64,000 nt of DNA from Clonostachys chloroleuca (taxonomy: Eukaryota > Ascomycota > Sordariomycetes > Hypocreales > Bionectriaceae). The translations under genes were made by a program, and so were the position numbers. The stretch is taken from contig JBANAY010000003.1 in assembly GCA_037952775.1 (NCBI GenBank), positions 620,001 to 684,000 of the forward strand. The letters run 5' to 3'. Positions 34,310 through 46,198 of the stretch are shown here, piece after piece (within the stretch, counting starts at the first letter, position 1; each line of letters opens with the position of its first letter). The notes under the pieces are model-generated. The model saw only the letters and a list, made by a program, of their open reading frames with translations, had not been told where the DNA came from and did no database searches.

Positions 34310-34600
34310 GTAGTAAAAATATAAATACTAAAGAATTAAGAAGAAACTATAATAAAAGGAAAAGCGAAGAATAATAAAGATATAGCTGTCCTGGCACTAT
34401 TTAGCTATTCTACCTACCCTAGACTCTCGTCCAGTATAAGTCACCTAACCATCACAAGCTTTTACTTCTTTTTCTCCTCTCTAATTAATAATTATATTAT
34501 AAACCTATAATTAAAGCTCTACTTTATTATATATAACTAATTCTTACTAATTAATTATATATATTTATTATAGTTAATTTATCTCTCGCTCCCGTCGCTG
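34310..34600. repeat. AT-rich, RIP-like degenerate island
   Basis: About 290 bases rich in TA, AAT and TTA runs with almost no CG. This composition is typical of repeat DNA mutated by fungal RIP. The original element cannot be identified. Confidence 0.5.
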
Positions 34601-35193
34601 CTGCTTAGTTTGTTACAAGGTTTACAAAGAATAGTGGTTGAGTTGACCTGGTAGGCGCAGCTCTGTCCGAGGCTGATGAGGGGCATAAATCAAGCATTTT
34701 GAGCTAATCATACTTCTTGCTACGCGCTAATAGTAGGTTATGATAAAGAGGCCCTAACCTATGTTGATTGTTAGTTGGATAGAACCTCCATCCGACTTGG
34801 ACGTCACTTGAGAGATTATGTAACATAAACAACCATGTAAATCGTCGCACCCGTTTGCTTCTTGGCAGAGAGCCTTGTGAGTCTGCCGAGGCTACCTTGG
34901 TCGCCGTAGTGTAATCCTAGGCTAGAGTTGCCGCTGGTGATGATTACCAGCTTGCCTATATATATATATTTGAGATCCACAAATGAGTCGGGGTGAGTTG
35001 TGGATTTTACCTTCCATTCCTTAGCAATGCATTGGTTTGCCATGTAGTCTCGCGTGCTCTTACATTGTGTACTCATACTTTAAGCTCTAGAGACCTATCC
35101 TTACCGTTACAAGTCATCATCAAGTCGTTGAAGATCCAGTTTTACGGCATGGTAGATTACGTCCGAGCAAATGACAAAGTGAAGTGGGCCACT

Positions 35194-35214
35194 TCGGATG
35201 CAATTTGTATCCGA
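35194..35214. promoter_or_regulatory. inverted repeat TCGGAT-N9-ATCCGA, candidate Zn2Cys6 site
   Basis: A perfect 6-bp inverted repeat whose arms contain CGG and CCG triplets 13 bases apart. It lies about 190 bp upstream of the NmrA-like start. Zn2Cys6 dimers bind such CGG-Nx-CCG sites. GTCCGA occurs just upstream at 35161-35166. The binding factor is not known; the Zn2Cys6 gene at 36888-39009 is the closest candidate. Confidence 0.5.
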
Positions 35215-35297
35215 GACTGACAAACCAAACTCTGCCGCGGACTGATTTGAAAGCAGGTCTGGATGTCTGAACATCTAAGACCCAAGTTTTCGTATCT

Positions 35298-35305
35298 TAT
35301 AAAAA
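35298..35305 (+). promoter_or_regulatory. TATA box of NmrA-like gene
   Basis: TATAAAAA about 105 bp upstream of the NmrA-like start codon at 35403. Confidence 0.55.
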
Positions 35306-35402
35306 GGCCGATCCTGGCCGGTAACATGGAATGCGCCTACAACTCACACAACCTCCTGCTTCCACCAACTTTTCAATAAAACATCGTCATTCATCCGATA
35401 AT

Positions 35403-36360
35403 ATGAGTTCAATTAAGAATGTAGCCGTCTTTGGCGTACGTTGTATTCAATCTTCAAATTTATTCAACCCCGAGCTAACTCTTCTAGACTGGATTACTGG
35501 CCAGCGCTCTGATCCCACAGCTGTCCAAAAGCGGCTTCAATGTGACTGTTCTGAGCCGAAGCGCCTCTACGAAGGAGAACCCGGAGGGTGTTGTTACTGG
35601 TGTTGTGGATTATTCTTCTGTCGACAGCTTGGCGAAGGCACTCCAGGGGCAAGATGTTGCAATTGCCGCTCTGGCTATGCCTGCACTCCTTGTGCAAACC
35701 AACATCATAGAAGCGTGCATCAAGGCGGGGGTGAAGCGATTTATTCCTTCCGACTTTGGTGCCCTCACCACAAGGCCGGTTACCAGAGACCTACCTTTGA
35801 ATGCGCATCTTAACGTGATTCAAGATCTCTTGAGAGAGAAAGCAGCAAAGGGAGAGATTGAATATTCCATCATCTCTCCTGGAATGTTTCTGGAATACGT
35901 ATTGAATTTACCCCTGATCATTGATCTGAAGGGCCATTCCATCAACCTCTACGATGAGGGCAAACACCCATTCAGTACTACAAGCATTCAGACTATTTCC
36001 AAGGCCGTTGTTTCCGTACTCAAGGGGAGCGAGGCCACGAAAAACCGCGTTCTTTACATCAACGACACCACGACCACACAGGCCGACCTGCTTCGCTTTG
36101 CAAAGAAACACTCGCCGACAGGAACGGAGTGGAAGGAAACAGCTCTTGACGCACAGGTTGAGTTTGCCAAAGCGATTGAAAATGCTGCCAAGAACCCAAC
36201 CGATCCCGCAGCACTATTCCCTGTTCTCCAGGCAGCTGTCCTTGGAGGGAAGCATGAGGCTGCATACCCGGAAATTGATAATGAACTTCTCGGCTTGCCA
36301 CTTCTGACTTCTGATGAACTTGAGGCCAAGGTGGCAGCCGTAGTTCAGGCGACGGAATGA
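35403..36360 (+). CDS. NmrA-like / isoflavone-reductase-like NAD(P)-binding protein
   Basis: Two exons, 35403-35435 and 35488-36360, encode 301 aa. The intron falls in the dinucleotide-binding loop; splicing gives NVAVFGTGLLASALIPQL, a slightly altered form of the usual G-x-x-G-x-x-G motif. NVTVLSRSAS follows as the second strand. VVDYSSVDSLAKALQGQDVAIA and VKRFIPSDFG are characteristic of the NmrA/PCBER family; ISPGMFLEY and the C-terminal helical substrate cap complete the domain. Members either sense NADP+ (NmrA) or reduce phenylpropanoid-type substrates. The PSDFG segment suggests the reductase branch, but substrate is unknown. It shares strand and promoter motifs with the SDR 1.6 kb upstream, and converges on the Zn2Cys6 gene. 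Confidence 0.9.
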
Positions 36361-36887
36361 TGAATGGACCTCAGAATCTTTCGATTGATCGTCAAATGTG
36401 GATAGCTTGTTTGTACGAGAGTACAAACCAACCGCTGATATCTAGTTGAATCCCCCCATGAATAAATCCATTGAAATGATTTCATATTCAAAGTTTGTTG
36501 ATCTCACAATGAAGTAAACCCATCCGCATTGCATTTGTCATAAATTGCGATTCCATCCCACTTGCGTCCACCAGCCTCGTAGGATGGATAATCAACCAAT
36601 TCCGCAATATGTTGCATCTGGAAACGAGTAGATAGCGCTGCCGTAGTAGAGTCGTTGCGGATTCTTAGCATCAATGGGGTTTCAACAGTACCTAGCTTTT
36701 GATGTAGAGGTAGCATGGCGATAACCTGAAGAAGTGATGCCGAGTCCTTGAATCACTTCTCTTATATCTTCCAGTACATAAAGTAAAGTTAGAGAAGAAA
36801 TAATGATGCTCGTTGACCTTAATGAAAATTTGAACCACTCTGGTAGACAAATCAATACTGATCGAGCATCAGCTGCCAACCGTGGCC
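36361..36887. other. intergenic between convergent genes
   Basis: 527 bases of 3' flanks for the NmrA-like gene and the Zn2Cys6 gene. No other feature is visible. Confidence 0.55.
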
Positions 36888-39009
36888 TCAACGAATGTAT
36901 TCGAATGCAAAATTATATAACTCCGGCTTTAGAATTTCGGGGACGAACGGTCCGAAATCTTCAACTGATGGGACGTCGATACCAAGTAAGTTTGAGAATT
37001 CCCGAATGGATGGCTCTAGCATGTTTCCAATGAGGCCCTGCGCCAGGGGCATGAAATCTTTGTACTGGCCAAGAAATTGAAGAATCTTAAGATTCTAGTT
37101 AGAACGCCGTGCAAGTGGGGTCTCACACGAATTTACTCACCTCCAATGGCCTTTCATCGCAACAACTAGAAGTTGTAGGAGAGTTCTCCATTTGCTGTCC
37201 GGGCAAAACAGCCGTTGCCAGAGCAGATATCTTCGACAACCCCTCCACCGTATACCCTAAATCGCAATGCTGTGATCTTTGTGTACTTTCCAAGAAGCTG
37301 TACAAAGTTTGAATCAGCTGACTGTTCGTGGATGCTCGTGGGCTATCCGGTGTTTGCAGTGTATCCTCGAGGAGCGCAAGAGATGCCCAGATGGGATAAA
37401 CTAGGATTCGCCTTCTAATGGTCAGCACCATCGATTTCTATAACCTTACATTTTCACTTACCAGACAGTTAAATACTGTTGGTTGGGAACATGCCGTAGT
37501 AGCCGCAGTGTAGACTGCGCAAATGTTATGCCCGCTTCGGGGGAGCGCTGACTGATTCGTGACAATCTAAATCTCGAGTGACAATACACGAATCTGAGAT
37601 TTAAGCTCGGATACGAGAGTAATCCCTCTGATTCTAGGTTGGTGTCACCGAAAGTCCTAGTTGCCCATGAGTCGAGGTCGGCTTCCAACGATGTGTGATT
37701 TGGAGTGATGTCTGTATCAAGATCGGCTATGTTTGACTGAATAAGAGAAAGCTCTGCTCGGGCTACTACATGGTCGGCGCAACCCTTTGGTGCGAATTCG
37801 TTGGTGCAGTTGACCAACGCATCCCTGCTTGGGGGCGGCACTTGGAAGTCAATCTCACGAATAGAGGGCGCAATGCCACACCGAAGAGATATTTCCACGT
37901 GAAGACTGAACGCGCCCCACAGTATGAGGGTGTCCTCTATGGATAAGTTGGAGGTGTTCTGGCTCGACGAGGTAATCGTTCGAATAACAGTGACAGCTAT
38001 AGATGAAAGCTGGTGAGAGGTTCGTACGTCGGCGAACCCTTGCAAGAACATGACCATATATAAAAGCTCTTGACATGTAGAGACGCAGGGCGGTTGGGTG
38101 ATAAGTTGAGGTAGCCTTGCATACGAGCTTTTGAGTCGAGCCCACGCAATGGGGAGAAGTTCGCCTATATGTTCGTTTGCTGCCTTGAACTGAACGGTGA
38201 GGGCTAGCAAGGAGTTGGTGATAGCCAAATTCCTCGATGCTACTGTGCGGACCTCTTGCTCCAGGACCTTCAACACCTGCGGGTTAGGTATGGTGAAAAA
38301 AGGGTACACTTCAATAATCTCCTCGAAGGACGATTTTACCAGCCCGACATTAACATCGAACGAAAAGACATCCGCAAATACTTGCATGCTGAATTTGCCA
38401 TGTCTGATGCCTGCTATTGACTGAGCCACGGATCGCTCTGCTTGATGAAAGAAAGGCAGGGGAACTTTCGAAGATGTAGCCTGCTGAATTGTTCCGACGC
38501 TGTCCATTTCCAAAGGAACCGAAGAAGTATTGTCATTATCTAAATAAAAACTGTCAAGCAAGAGTGGCATTCACGAGAGTTGGAATGTGTTACCTATCCG
38601 GGGGCGTGAAAAGGCGGGTGCTTCGTTTGACAATGCTGCCCTAGATTTACGAATATCGCCTCCAAGCCGTTGGACCTGCAGCTCAAGGTCCTTTACATAT
38701 TGCGATCTATTGTTTGCGACAGTCAGTCAGTCCAGAACAATCAAAATGCTTTTTGTTCCATTGGACCTACCTCTTGTTTGGGCCTCGCATTCGGCGACTT
38801 GGATAATCGCATTCAATTCCTTGCCGTAAGCATCTTGCACATCGTGGCGAAGCACCGTCGCATCGAAGTTTCTTCTGTCGACAAGCGGTACAGGCCTACA
38901 TACAGCCCAGTCAGCAGTTTTCAGCTGAACGCAGAGGGGGCAGTGTGATTAAACCAACAGTGAATATCCTTGAAGATGATTCACCTCCGTTTCGTGACGT
39001 TTCGGACAT
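36888..39009 (-). CDS. Zn(II)2Cys6 fungal transcription factor
   Basis: Six minus-strand exons (39009-38959, 38895-38771, 38706-38594, 38539-37462, 37411-37141, 37094-36888) encode 614 aa. Cys19, 22, 29, 36, 39 and 46 form a canonical C-x2-C-x6-C-x6-C-x2-C-x6-C cluster within ACTACRQKKLRCDGASPRC. It is followed by a linker (YPSRRMRGPNKR) and a short coiled coil (QYVKDLELQVQRLGG), then the fungal-specific middle domain (VYPFFTIPNPQVL, LLYMVMFLQGFADVRTSHQL). The first intron uses an uncommon GTTGGT donor because it is the only one that keeps phase; exon 1 is therefore the least certain part. The exon 4/5 junction needs an AAG acceptor to avoid a stop and restores TVW|RILVYPIW. It is a plausible regulator of the two convergent/adjacent reductases. 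Confidence 0.85.
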
Positions 39010-39579
39010 TACGTTAATCACTCGATAAGTTTGAAGTACCTAATGTTTAAACCTAGAAGAGGTAGTGAAATCACCAGGAAAAGGTTCCTCTATTGCCGGT
39101 AGCCGTAATTTGCTGACAAATCCCGACCTCCGGTAGAAATTTTCCATTAGCCTGAGGGTCTATGAGATATGAATCAGGTACGAAATCGTTACCAACATCA
39201 AAGCTGTATTTAGAAGGGTTATTTAGAATCATAAACCTCATGTCTATATCAATCTAAGAGTGGCAGAGTCCAATATATCAAGAAGGGGGTAGTCTCGTCT
39301 CTGCCACAAGCGGCAGAGCATTCATCTCGGCGCAACCCATTCGCCCCTTGCTGTTTTCCGCAACCAAGAGTGGAAAAGAGACAGGGTTTGGCGTCTAACC
39401 ATCCACTTAAATGCAAGCAAGGGGAAGGATTTGCTGCGCCGCAGTCGTGGGGCCAACATGAACTGATGCGTTAGGCAGCCAGCCCTACAGATCGAGCTTT
39501 CTTATATCATCTGGGATAATCCCCAGAAATTTTATGGCCAGGATGTGCCGAGGTCTTACTCCTTCATCAACATGCAAAC
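39010..39579. other. intergenic between divergent genes
   Basis: 570 bases between the divergent Zn2Cys6 and Cys-rich GPI-protein genes. No other feature is visible. Confidence 0.55.
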
Positions 39580-40613
39580 ATGCTAGCTCTCGCTCCTCTC
39601 CTCCTACTCGCCGTGCGGCCTGCTGTCGCCGCCTTTAGTCTGGACACTGTGGTGACGGATTACTGGTATTACGTGCACAATCACCTTGCAGCTTCGACCT
39701 CGAAAGAATGTCTGGCTGCTTACAGCGCGACGATTGACTGCGATCAGACCCTTCTGGGCATGGTCTCTTCCAACAGCCCCAACTTCAATCCAGACGTGGC
39801 CGATGTCGAGAGCATGTGCTCAGCTACATGCAAGAATTCGCTCGACTCGTACGTAGAAAATGTGAAGAAGGCGTGCACGGCGTCTGGCGATGGTGCCCTT
39901 TTGAGCTCCACGGCAAACCCTAGGCCGAAGGTTCCTGTCCAAGTGGTCGGCGAGATCTTCCAGTATGAGTATGCCTGGTCATGCTCGAAGAATAGGTGAG
40001 TTAATACCGAGTCTCAAATGATTTATGCACGATGCTAAATTCCTGTCACAGCACCGGGTGGTGTTATTTCAACTGGGGATACGGTCGGGATCCGTATTAC
40101 GCTCGCTCCGACTTCCCTTGCACGTCCGGATGCTCGATCAAGTTCATGGAGACGGCGCACGATTACCCCGGTTCGCATTATGTTTTCATGACCTATACAC
40201 TTAGCGAACGATCGAGCTGGTGGGAAAATGTGTTTGACAAGGGATGGGAGACAGTCCAACAGTGCCGCAAGAACGGGGGTTCGGGTACCGACTCAGCCGT
40301 CTCACAGACCAGAACAACAAGTGACGAGGATCTGTGGGGTTGGGCCTCAACATCGAATAGAAGGTCTGGTTTGTTCAATTCAGCTACGGCGAGGACACAA
40401 ATAGCGACATCGTCGGATGAAGAATCAGGCCCGACGCAAACCGTTACCGAGACACACGAGAACACAGTCACCCAGCAAGTCACAGTTACCGCACCTAGTG
40501 GAACTTCAACCAATACTTCTGGGGGTGGGAAGACGCAGCCAGCTGGCGCTGCTATGCTGGCTTTCGGAATATATTTTTCCGTTTCTGCGGTAATCGGTAT
40601 GTTGCTGCTTTGA
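39580..40613 (+). CDS. secreted Cys-rich, GPI-anchored protein resembling LysM-protein N-terminal regions
   Basis: Two exons, 39580-39995 and 40052-40613, encode 325 aa. A signal peptide (MLALAPLLLLAVRPAVA) precedes a domain with conserved cysteines: KECLAAYSATIDCDQTLLG, ESMCSATCKNSLDSY, KKACTASGDG, YAWSCSKNS|TGWCYFNW and FPCTSGCS. This Cys pattern (CL..Y..T..CD...LG ... C...C..SL) is shared with the non-LysM part of many fungal LysM and related surface proteins; no LysM repeat itself is visible. A Ser/Thr-rich stalk (TQTVTETHENTVTQQVTVTAP) leads to a hydrophobic C-terminus (AAMLAFGIYFSVSAVIGMLLL), a GPI signal. It is probably a wall or plasma-membrane surface protein. Function is unknown; carbohydrate binding would be speculation. 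Confidence 0.8.
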
Positions 40614-42223
40614 GGGTAGCTAGCCTTGCTACACTCTCGGATGATCGATAGGATGTAGATGTATGGGAACATTAAAGTTAAATAACGAATATAATCGATT
40701 CCTGTCGGTTTTTGATCAAATGCTGTATGAAACAGATGTAATTGTCAGTGAAGGGCTGCATTGATGAGATGAGCAGGAACACCCGTTCAAGCGTGATCCT
40801 CCAAACTCCGCCCTTCGTCATAAAGCGGATCCTGGATGTGTGCTAGCTATGGTGGTCATACATGACAGCAGCTTCAACGAATGAGTCGCGGACTTGCGTG
40901 AAGGAACTTGCTTTTAGTTGCTACTCTGAACGTAACCTTGACCTACGTTCTTATTATTGTCTGGATCTATATATCGCCCGTTAACTTAAAACAATTGCTT
41001 TTATTCTAAGACAGTTCTACAATGTTTTGAACACCTCCTTGCATGCTCTAACGGTCATCCTTGTATTGTGCTGCTCTGGAAATTTGCCCTGCCATCCTAC
41101 ATTTGGATCTCGTATTCAGCATTGGTGTTTCTACTCCCGAGCCTTCCTGCTTAGTGAATTACGAATCTGTATTTGAAAGCAGATAGGAATTAGGAAACTT
41201 TTAATGCAGCAAAATCATAGCTAACAATGCACGCGGCGCCGTGTCAGAAGGAGATAGTAACTAGGTCCCCCGAGAATGGAAAATTGCGGTAACTGCTTAA
41301 AATCACCGATTATTCCTTTGAACATAAGCCCAGAATCCCAGGACCCCGAATCACGCATGTGACGACGAGGTCTGCGGTTCCGAACTGAGCTCCAGAAGCC
41401 TACTCCCTACGATTTCTCTTGGCGACAAGGTGGGTGTGCTGGGGGAATACTCAACAAACAGAGTAGTTCCAAGAACAGAATTACTATAGCTGGCAATGAG
41501 TTGTAAAATCTCAGACATGAAATTACCAAGCAGTGAAAGAAATCCTGCTTAATGGACGCCCTTCATGCCAATGCTATCGCAGAACACCGATTTGGGGCCA
41601 CGACAACATTCGAATAAAACCAACATATATCTTCATCTTCAGCTTTCAAATTCCTAAGATATATGTGAGATTGCTTTATAATAGAAAGAGGACCTGGTCT
41701 GGCATCGTGTGCCCTTTACTAGAACTCTTCTGAAACTGAGTATAAGAAAGTGGAGAGGTCTGTTTTGCTATTTGTATTCGAACAGACGAGTAAGATATCG
41801 TCTAGGTAAGCCATTTGGGAAATTACATTGAGTTTTGAATGTCACATAATATCGGTTAAACGGATATTAGGAGAAAACCAACCGGGTGTGAACGAATTGA
41901 ACAACCGACAACAATGCAACAACAGAGAGCGACAAGGCCAGACTTGCACCATTCATTGTCATCCGAAACGGAGTATCAGTGTTGGACGCTTCATGAAGTT
42001 AGTCTTTGTGCACAGACTTCAATGGCGCAAATTATTTGTTTCACGATCAGACTCCGTTGATTCACTGTTCTTGTGCGAAATCCGACCCATTAACGGCATA
42101 TAAATACTAAGACGCCCAGGAAGCCATATCGAAAGTTTTGCATTAACAAGCGTCTTTACCTTCGCAAATCACTGCATACTCAGAACAACACTTATATCAG
42201 TTCTCAATTCACTTTTGCTCATA
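40614..42223. other. gene-poor intergenic region
   Basis: 1.6 kb between two + strand genes. Only short ORFs (for example 41533-41733 and 41828-42103) without recognisable content. Confidence 0.5.
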
Positions 42224-43120
42224 ATGAGCCAAAATACAGAAATTCGGGAGCACCCGTCGCCCCGCATAACACTCGGAGATTTGGGACTATTGAAGAACCA
42301 TTTGAATTGCTGCGCACCTGAGAAGCAAGATAAGCTGCTTTTAGATATGCTCAAGCAGATCTTTGGCCAAAACTCCAAGGATCTGACCCTGGAATTAGCA
42401 AAGGAGCTTATTGAGCACGTTCGAGGGGTGCCCAAGAACGACCTCGCGTTCTTGAACTACGAATACCTAGCGGAATTTATGGACAAGGCTATTGAGGATG
42501 ATAATGCCCCCTTAATGGAATACCTTCTCAGTTTGTCCGGGCGGCTTCAGAACGGCCAAATGCCGTCCTACGGCTGGTCTGATCAGCGCTACCACAAGGA
42601 TATAAAACAAGTTGGACCCAGAAGCGCCAGCATGATGCGAGTGCTAGTGCAGAATGGGTTTAATATGAACCAAAGAGTACACGAACATACGACCCTTCAC
42701 TTTGCCCTCGCCAGCCCCTACACAGATGATGAGTCAGTTCAACTCATCAAATATTTGGCGTCAAGAATCCATGACATCAACCAGACCGATGAGCATGGGT
42801 ACACACCTTTGCACATTTGGCTGCATGAAACGCAGGAGGACCGCTGGAGGGAAAAGCAAGATGTTGTTCGGGAGATCACCACTCATCTGCTCGATAATCA
42901 CGCTAGTCTTGCAGCCACGGCCAAAGAGGAGAATGGAGATACGCCGCTCCATTTTGTAGTGCAATCCGCCTCCCTCCCACTGGTTGAGCTTTTTCTCACC
43001 CGTGGAGCAGATAAGAACGCGAGAAACAATGATGGTAAGACACCGCGCGATTATGCCCAGCGATTCAAAGACTCCGCAGATGATGATGAGAAAAGGGTTT
43101 ACACCTTGATGATGATGTAG
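42224..43120 (+). CDS. ankyrin-repeat protein
   Basis: A single exon of 298 codons plus stop. The N-terminal ~100 residues are helical and charged, with no recognised domain (LGLLKNHLNCCAPEKQDKLL, ELAKELIEHVRG). From about residue 130 there are ankyrin repeats: MMRVLVQNGFNMNQRVHEHTT, the segment LIKYLASRIHDINQTDEHGYTPLH, HLLDNHASLAATAKEENGDTPLH and LVELFLTRGADKNARNNDGKTPRD. Ankyrin repeats mediate protein contacts, so the partner and function cannot be inferred. Similar standalone ankyrin proteins are abundant and rapidly changing in Sordariomycetes. The frame extends 3 codons upstream of the ATG to a TTG; the ATG at 42224 is taken as start. It is an isolated gene with large flanks on both sides. 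Confidence 0.8.
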   Translation: MSQNTEIREHPSPRITLGDLGLLKNHLNCCAPEKQDKLLLDMLKQIFGQNSKDLTLELAKELIEHVRGVPKNDLAFLNYEYLAEFMDKAIEDDNAPLMEYLLSLSGRLQNGQMPSYGWSDQRYHKDIKQVGPRSASMMRVLVQNGFNMNQRVHEHTTLHFALASPYTDDESVQLIKYLASRIHDINQTDEHGYTPLHIWLHETQEDRWREKQDVVREITTHLLDNHASLAATAKEENGDTPLHFVVQSASLPLVELFLTRGADKNARNNDGKTPRDYAQRFKDSADDDEKRVYTLMMM

Positions 43121-46100
43121 GGCGTGGCCTTTCTGGCCCATGAATCAACGAGTATTTGGTTCAGATCCAACGACGTCCACTAGTCTTAGCTTAGGCAGAT
43201 GAGGAAATGCGTCGTATTATCATTCTTATTGTCTCCATTGGTGAAAAAGCCATAAGTGAGGCCACCGTGACAAAATCGAACATATCAAAGAACATAGGTC
43301 TTCAATAAGGAACGGTAGAGGTAGTCGTAGTCACTGAACTAACTATATAACGCTCCCCCAACCCTCAAAGGTACTCTTTACCTTGCCAACTCTAAAGCAT
43401 GAATAAGTAATTTCTATGCATAAATCACGGAGCGAGTGCACGTCAGGGTTGCTGGGGCAGATTGAAAAGCATGCTTAGCTCGAATTTCCTTTGTTGAGCG
43501 CAACGTATAGTTCTCTCGGCGAGTTTCCTCAAAATTTATGATTGGGCACACTCGACTCTCCCATGCAGCACTCACTTCACGGTTACAATTATGGCATCAT
43601 GCTATATTGCTACTGAAGAGGCAGATACTATGTAGTACAAGCTACGCTCCCGAGTTCATCACAACAAAGCTTTCTTTGACACAGTATAACATTATACTCT
43701 ACATAACCTAGAGTTCATGGTTAGTTTGAGTGACTTGGACTTTATCAATAAAACGCCGAGGGTGGTGAATCTTCATTTGACAATCGACTAAGTCATCAAT
43801 TGATGGCATATCGGTGGCGTACATGTACATATCCGGTTCGTTCTGATATCGCGACTTGCAAGTACTTAGTTCACTTACAATTCTGGGCGGTGGATGATGA
43901 GAGAAGCAACAATAGCGGAGTCGATAGTTTGAACAACATACTTGGCCTTTAATTCCTAAGGATATAATAGAAGTGTGGAGTATGAGTCGCATGGTCTCAC
44001 GTGTGGCAGGTTTCCAGCATAACTACCCATGCCATGGTATTTGAGGGATTTTTAGAAACATTGGCGCATATTAAACTGCTTGTCGGCCTATTCACAGTGA
44101 TAAGAGGCGTCTCATACTTGCATAGCGCGCTGTATTTCCAAATGCAGCGCCTTCACTATCTACGGACTCGGAAATTGTGTGTCGTACATAGGGTAAGCAC
44201 GGGCCGCGGAGGTTCCCAATGACTATTTTGGCATGGATGGAAAGTCATATGTGAGCCAAGATGTAAGCAAAAGGGAAAACAAAGCTGTCAAATAGACTGT
44301 GCACGGCTGAGACCCTAGGCACTGATTGAAGGGATATGAAAAAAGAAGAAATTAACTGAGAGGCTGTGAGGCAAGTAACTATTTCAGCTGCATCAGAACC
44401 CTATGTAGACGATATACTAAACCATACATGATGAGCGGAAATGTAGATAGAATGACCAGCAGTCTTTCAGACGCCTGTCTGGAATGTTATAAAGGCTGAA
44501 TTTTCTACAGCCCTATTTGCAAGCATTTTAATTCTAGAATTCGTTGCGGAGTTTGAAATATGGAACCTTGAAAACAACAGATTTCGATTCTGATTTTTTG
44601 GATAACCCAAGTAATCTACGACAACATGGCCCTCCACTTCGGTGTAATTTCGTTGTGTACAGTACATGGATTGGATTAATAAATAGTTACGGTAAAGTTA
44701 CTACATAAAAATAAGAACAAAGCCTTACAAAGCAGCGGGTTGTGACAAATTGAGGTCAGGGTATAACGTGGTCCGAGACAAATGCTTCCCTGAACTTAAT
44801 AACTAAACAATGTGCGGATATTCAGAAACTTTATAGCCCAGTCAGTGAAGTTTGAACTACACATGCATTACAATGCTAAGTCTAGATGAGGCTATGTGGC
44901 CAAACATTTAGACATAGATTCACTGTGCGCAGGTCGACGATTGAATTTTCAGCTCAACTGGCCTGAGTCCACCATCTCTTCAAGTGCTCCAAAGGTCTAT
45001 CTTGACAAAAAGTCTGTTTTTTTTGGTAAATAGAATGCCTGAAAATATTATATATATGGGGGTTCCCAGCCTGTGCCTGATTGAATAGTTGAGATTTACA
45101 ATTTTTACGATTAGTTCACCTCAACTGAGTGATTCCCAGAGATATCTCTTGACTCTTTATGAACCCGCCAAAAAGCAATTATCAAAAGCCTCAAGCCATC
45201 ACCTTACAACTAATATTTTTTATCCATCACCTTGCAACGATTACCCATCATGACTAAGCACATGGTCAGCATCAAAAAAGAAACAATGACCCTTGAAGAA
45301 ATCGAGAACGCTCTGGGCCCATGACTCATCATCTGAAGATAGAGACTTCGGATCGCTTTTGGTATGTGGTGAGCAGTGAGCCTTTTTTGTTGCTAGTTTC
45401 GTTATTCTTTATCCCATCAGATTTCTGCTGTTGATTTCAGATTCTCACAACCGTAACAGCCCAGTTACACTCCCGAGTGGCGCTATCTATACGTTTCCAA
45501 GCGCGCAGATGCCTGAGTGAAGTGTCAAAGGCCGCGTAAGAGTTTACAGGGTCTGGGGTGGGATTGTGACTAGAGCCCTAAAGGGCTAGAAACAGCATAG
45601 ATCTCGCGGTATATGACAAGGGGTTACCATTCAGCTTGGGTACGCATAGCATACAAATAGCTAGCATCAACGTTCATGCCTATTTGCTACCGATTATCTA
45701 TGATATACCCTTCTTAATTCTTCTTCCTCTGTGTAATACCCCTTTCTGGAAGGATGCTTTAAGTGCACTAATTCTACTTCCCCAGTAAATATATAGAGGA
45801 AGAGCTAGAATAGTAATAGATGTGGTGAAGGCTTTTCTCATTTTGAGAGTTATCAAGATCAAAACTTACACCTCTAGGTTCCTCTTTTAGTATCATGTCT
45901 GTTTTCCCGGAGCTAACAGTGACTAATCATCAATCTAGGATTTTCGTTGTATAATATAATAAGAAAAAGTGTGTAGTAGATGGTTAGCACATGGACGAGT
46001 TCATGACGGGGATGAGGCCAAACGGCAGAAATGGCGCGTTCGATAGCCCAACCCAGATTATTACAAGAGTGTGCTAAAACTGGGCAGCTCGCCGGAATCA

Positions 46101-46198
46101 AGAGCTGCAAATCTCCGGGATCACTATCGAGAATTCTCAAGCAATTCTTACGTTAATTCATACAGGATCTAGCGTCTAAGTGACAAATGAGATCACTG
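43121..46198. other. long AT-rich gene-poor region
   Basis: 3.1 kb with no supportable gene. A fragment at 45250-45540 can be read as a short frame-disrupted coding piece (MTKHMVSIKKETMTLEEIENA start) but matches no family known to me. The rest is AT-rich, with repeated short motifs such as CATCACCTT(A/G)CAAC at about 45200-45240. Confidence 0.5.

Larger units (their letters stand above)
33826..35402. other. intergenic with AT-rich RIP-like relic
   Basis: 1.6 kb. At 34180-34265 the minus strand can encode a degenerate SDSEYS/PDSEYS acidic repeat. From about 34310 to 34600 the DNA is almost only A and T with many TA dinucleotides, as expected of old repeat-induced point mutation. No transposase can be read. 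The last 250 bases are the NmrA promoter, with an inverted repeat at 35194-35214 and a TATA box at 35298. Confidence 0.6.

Noticed and set aside
45250..45540. Possible small gene (MTKHMVSIKKETMTLEE...) with one intron
   Set aside because: Needs a frameshift to continue, encodes no known domain, and lies in AT-rich gene-poor DNA.
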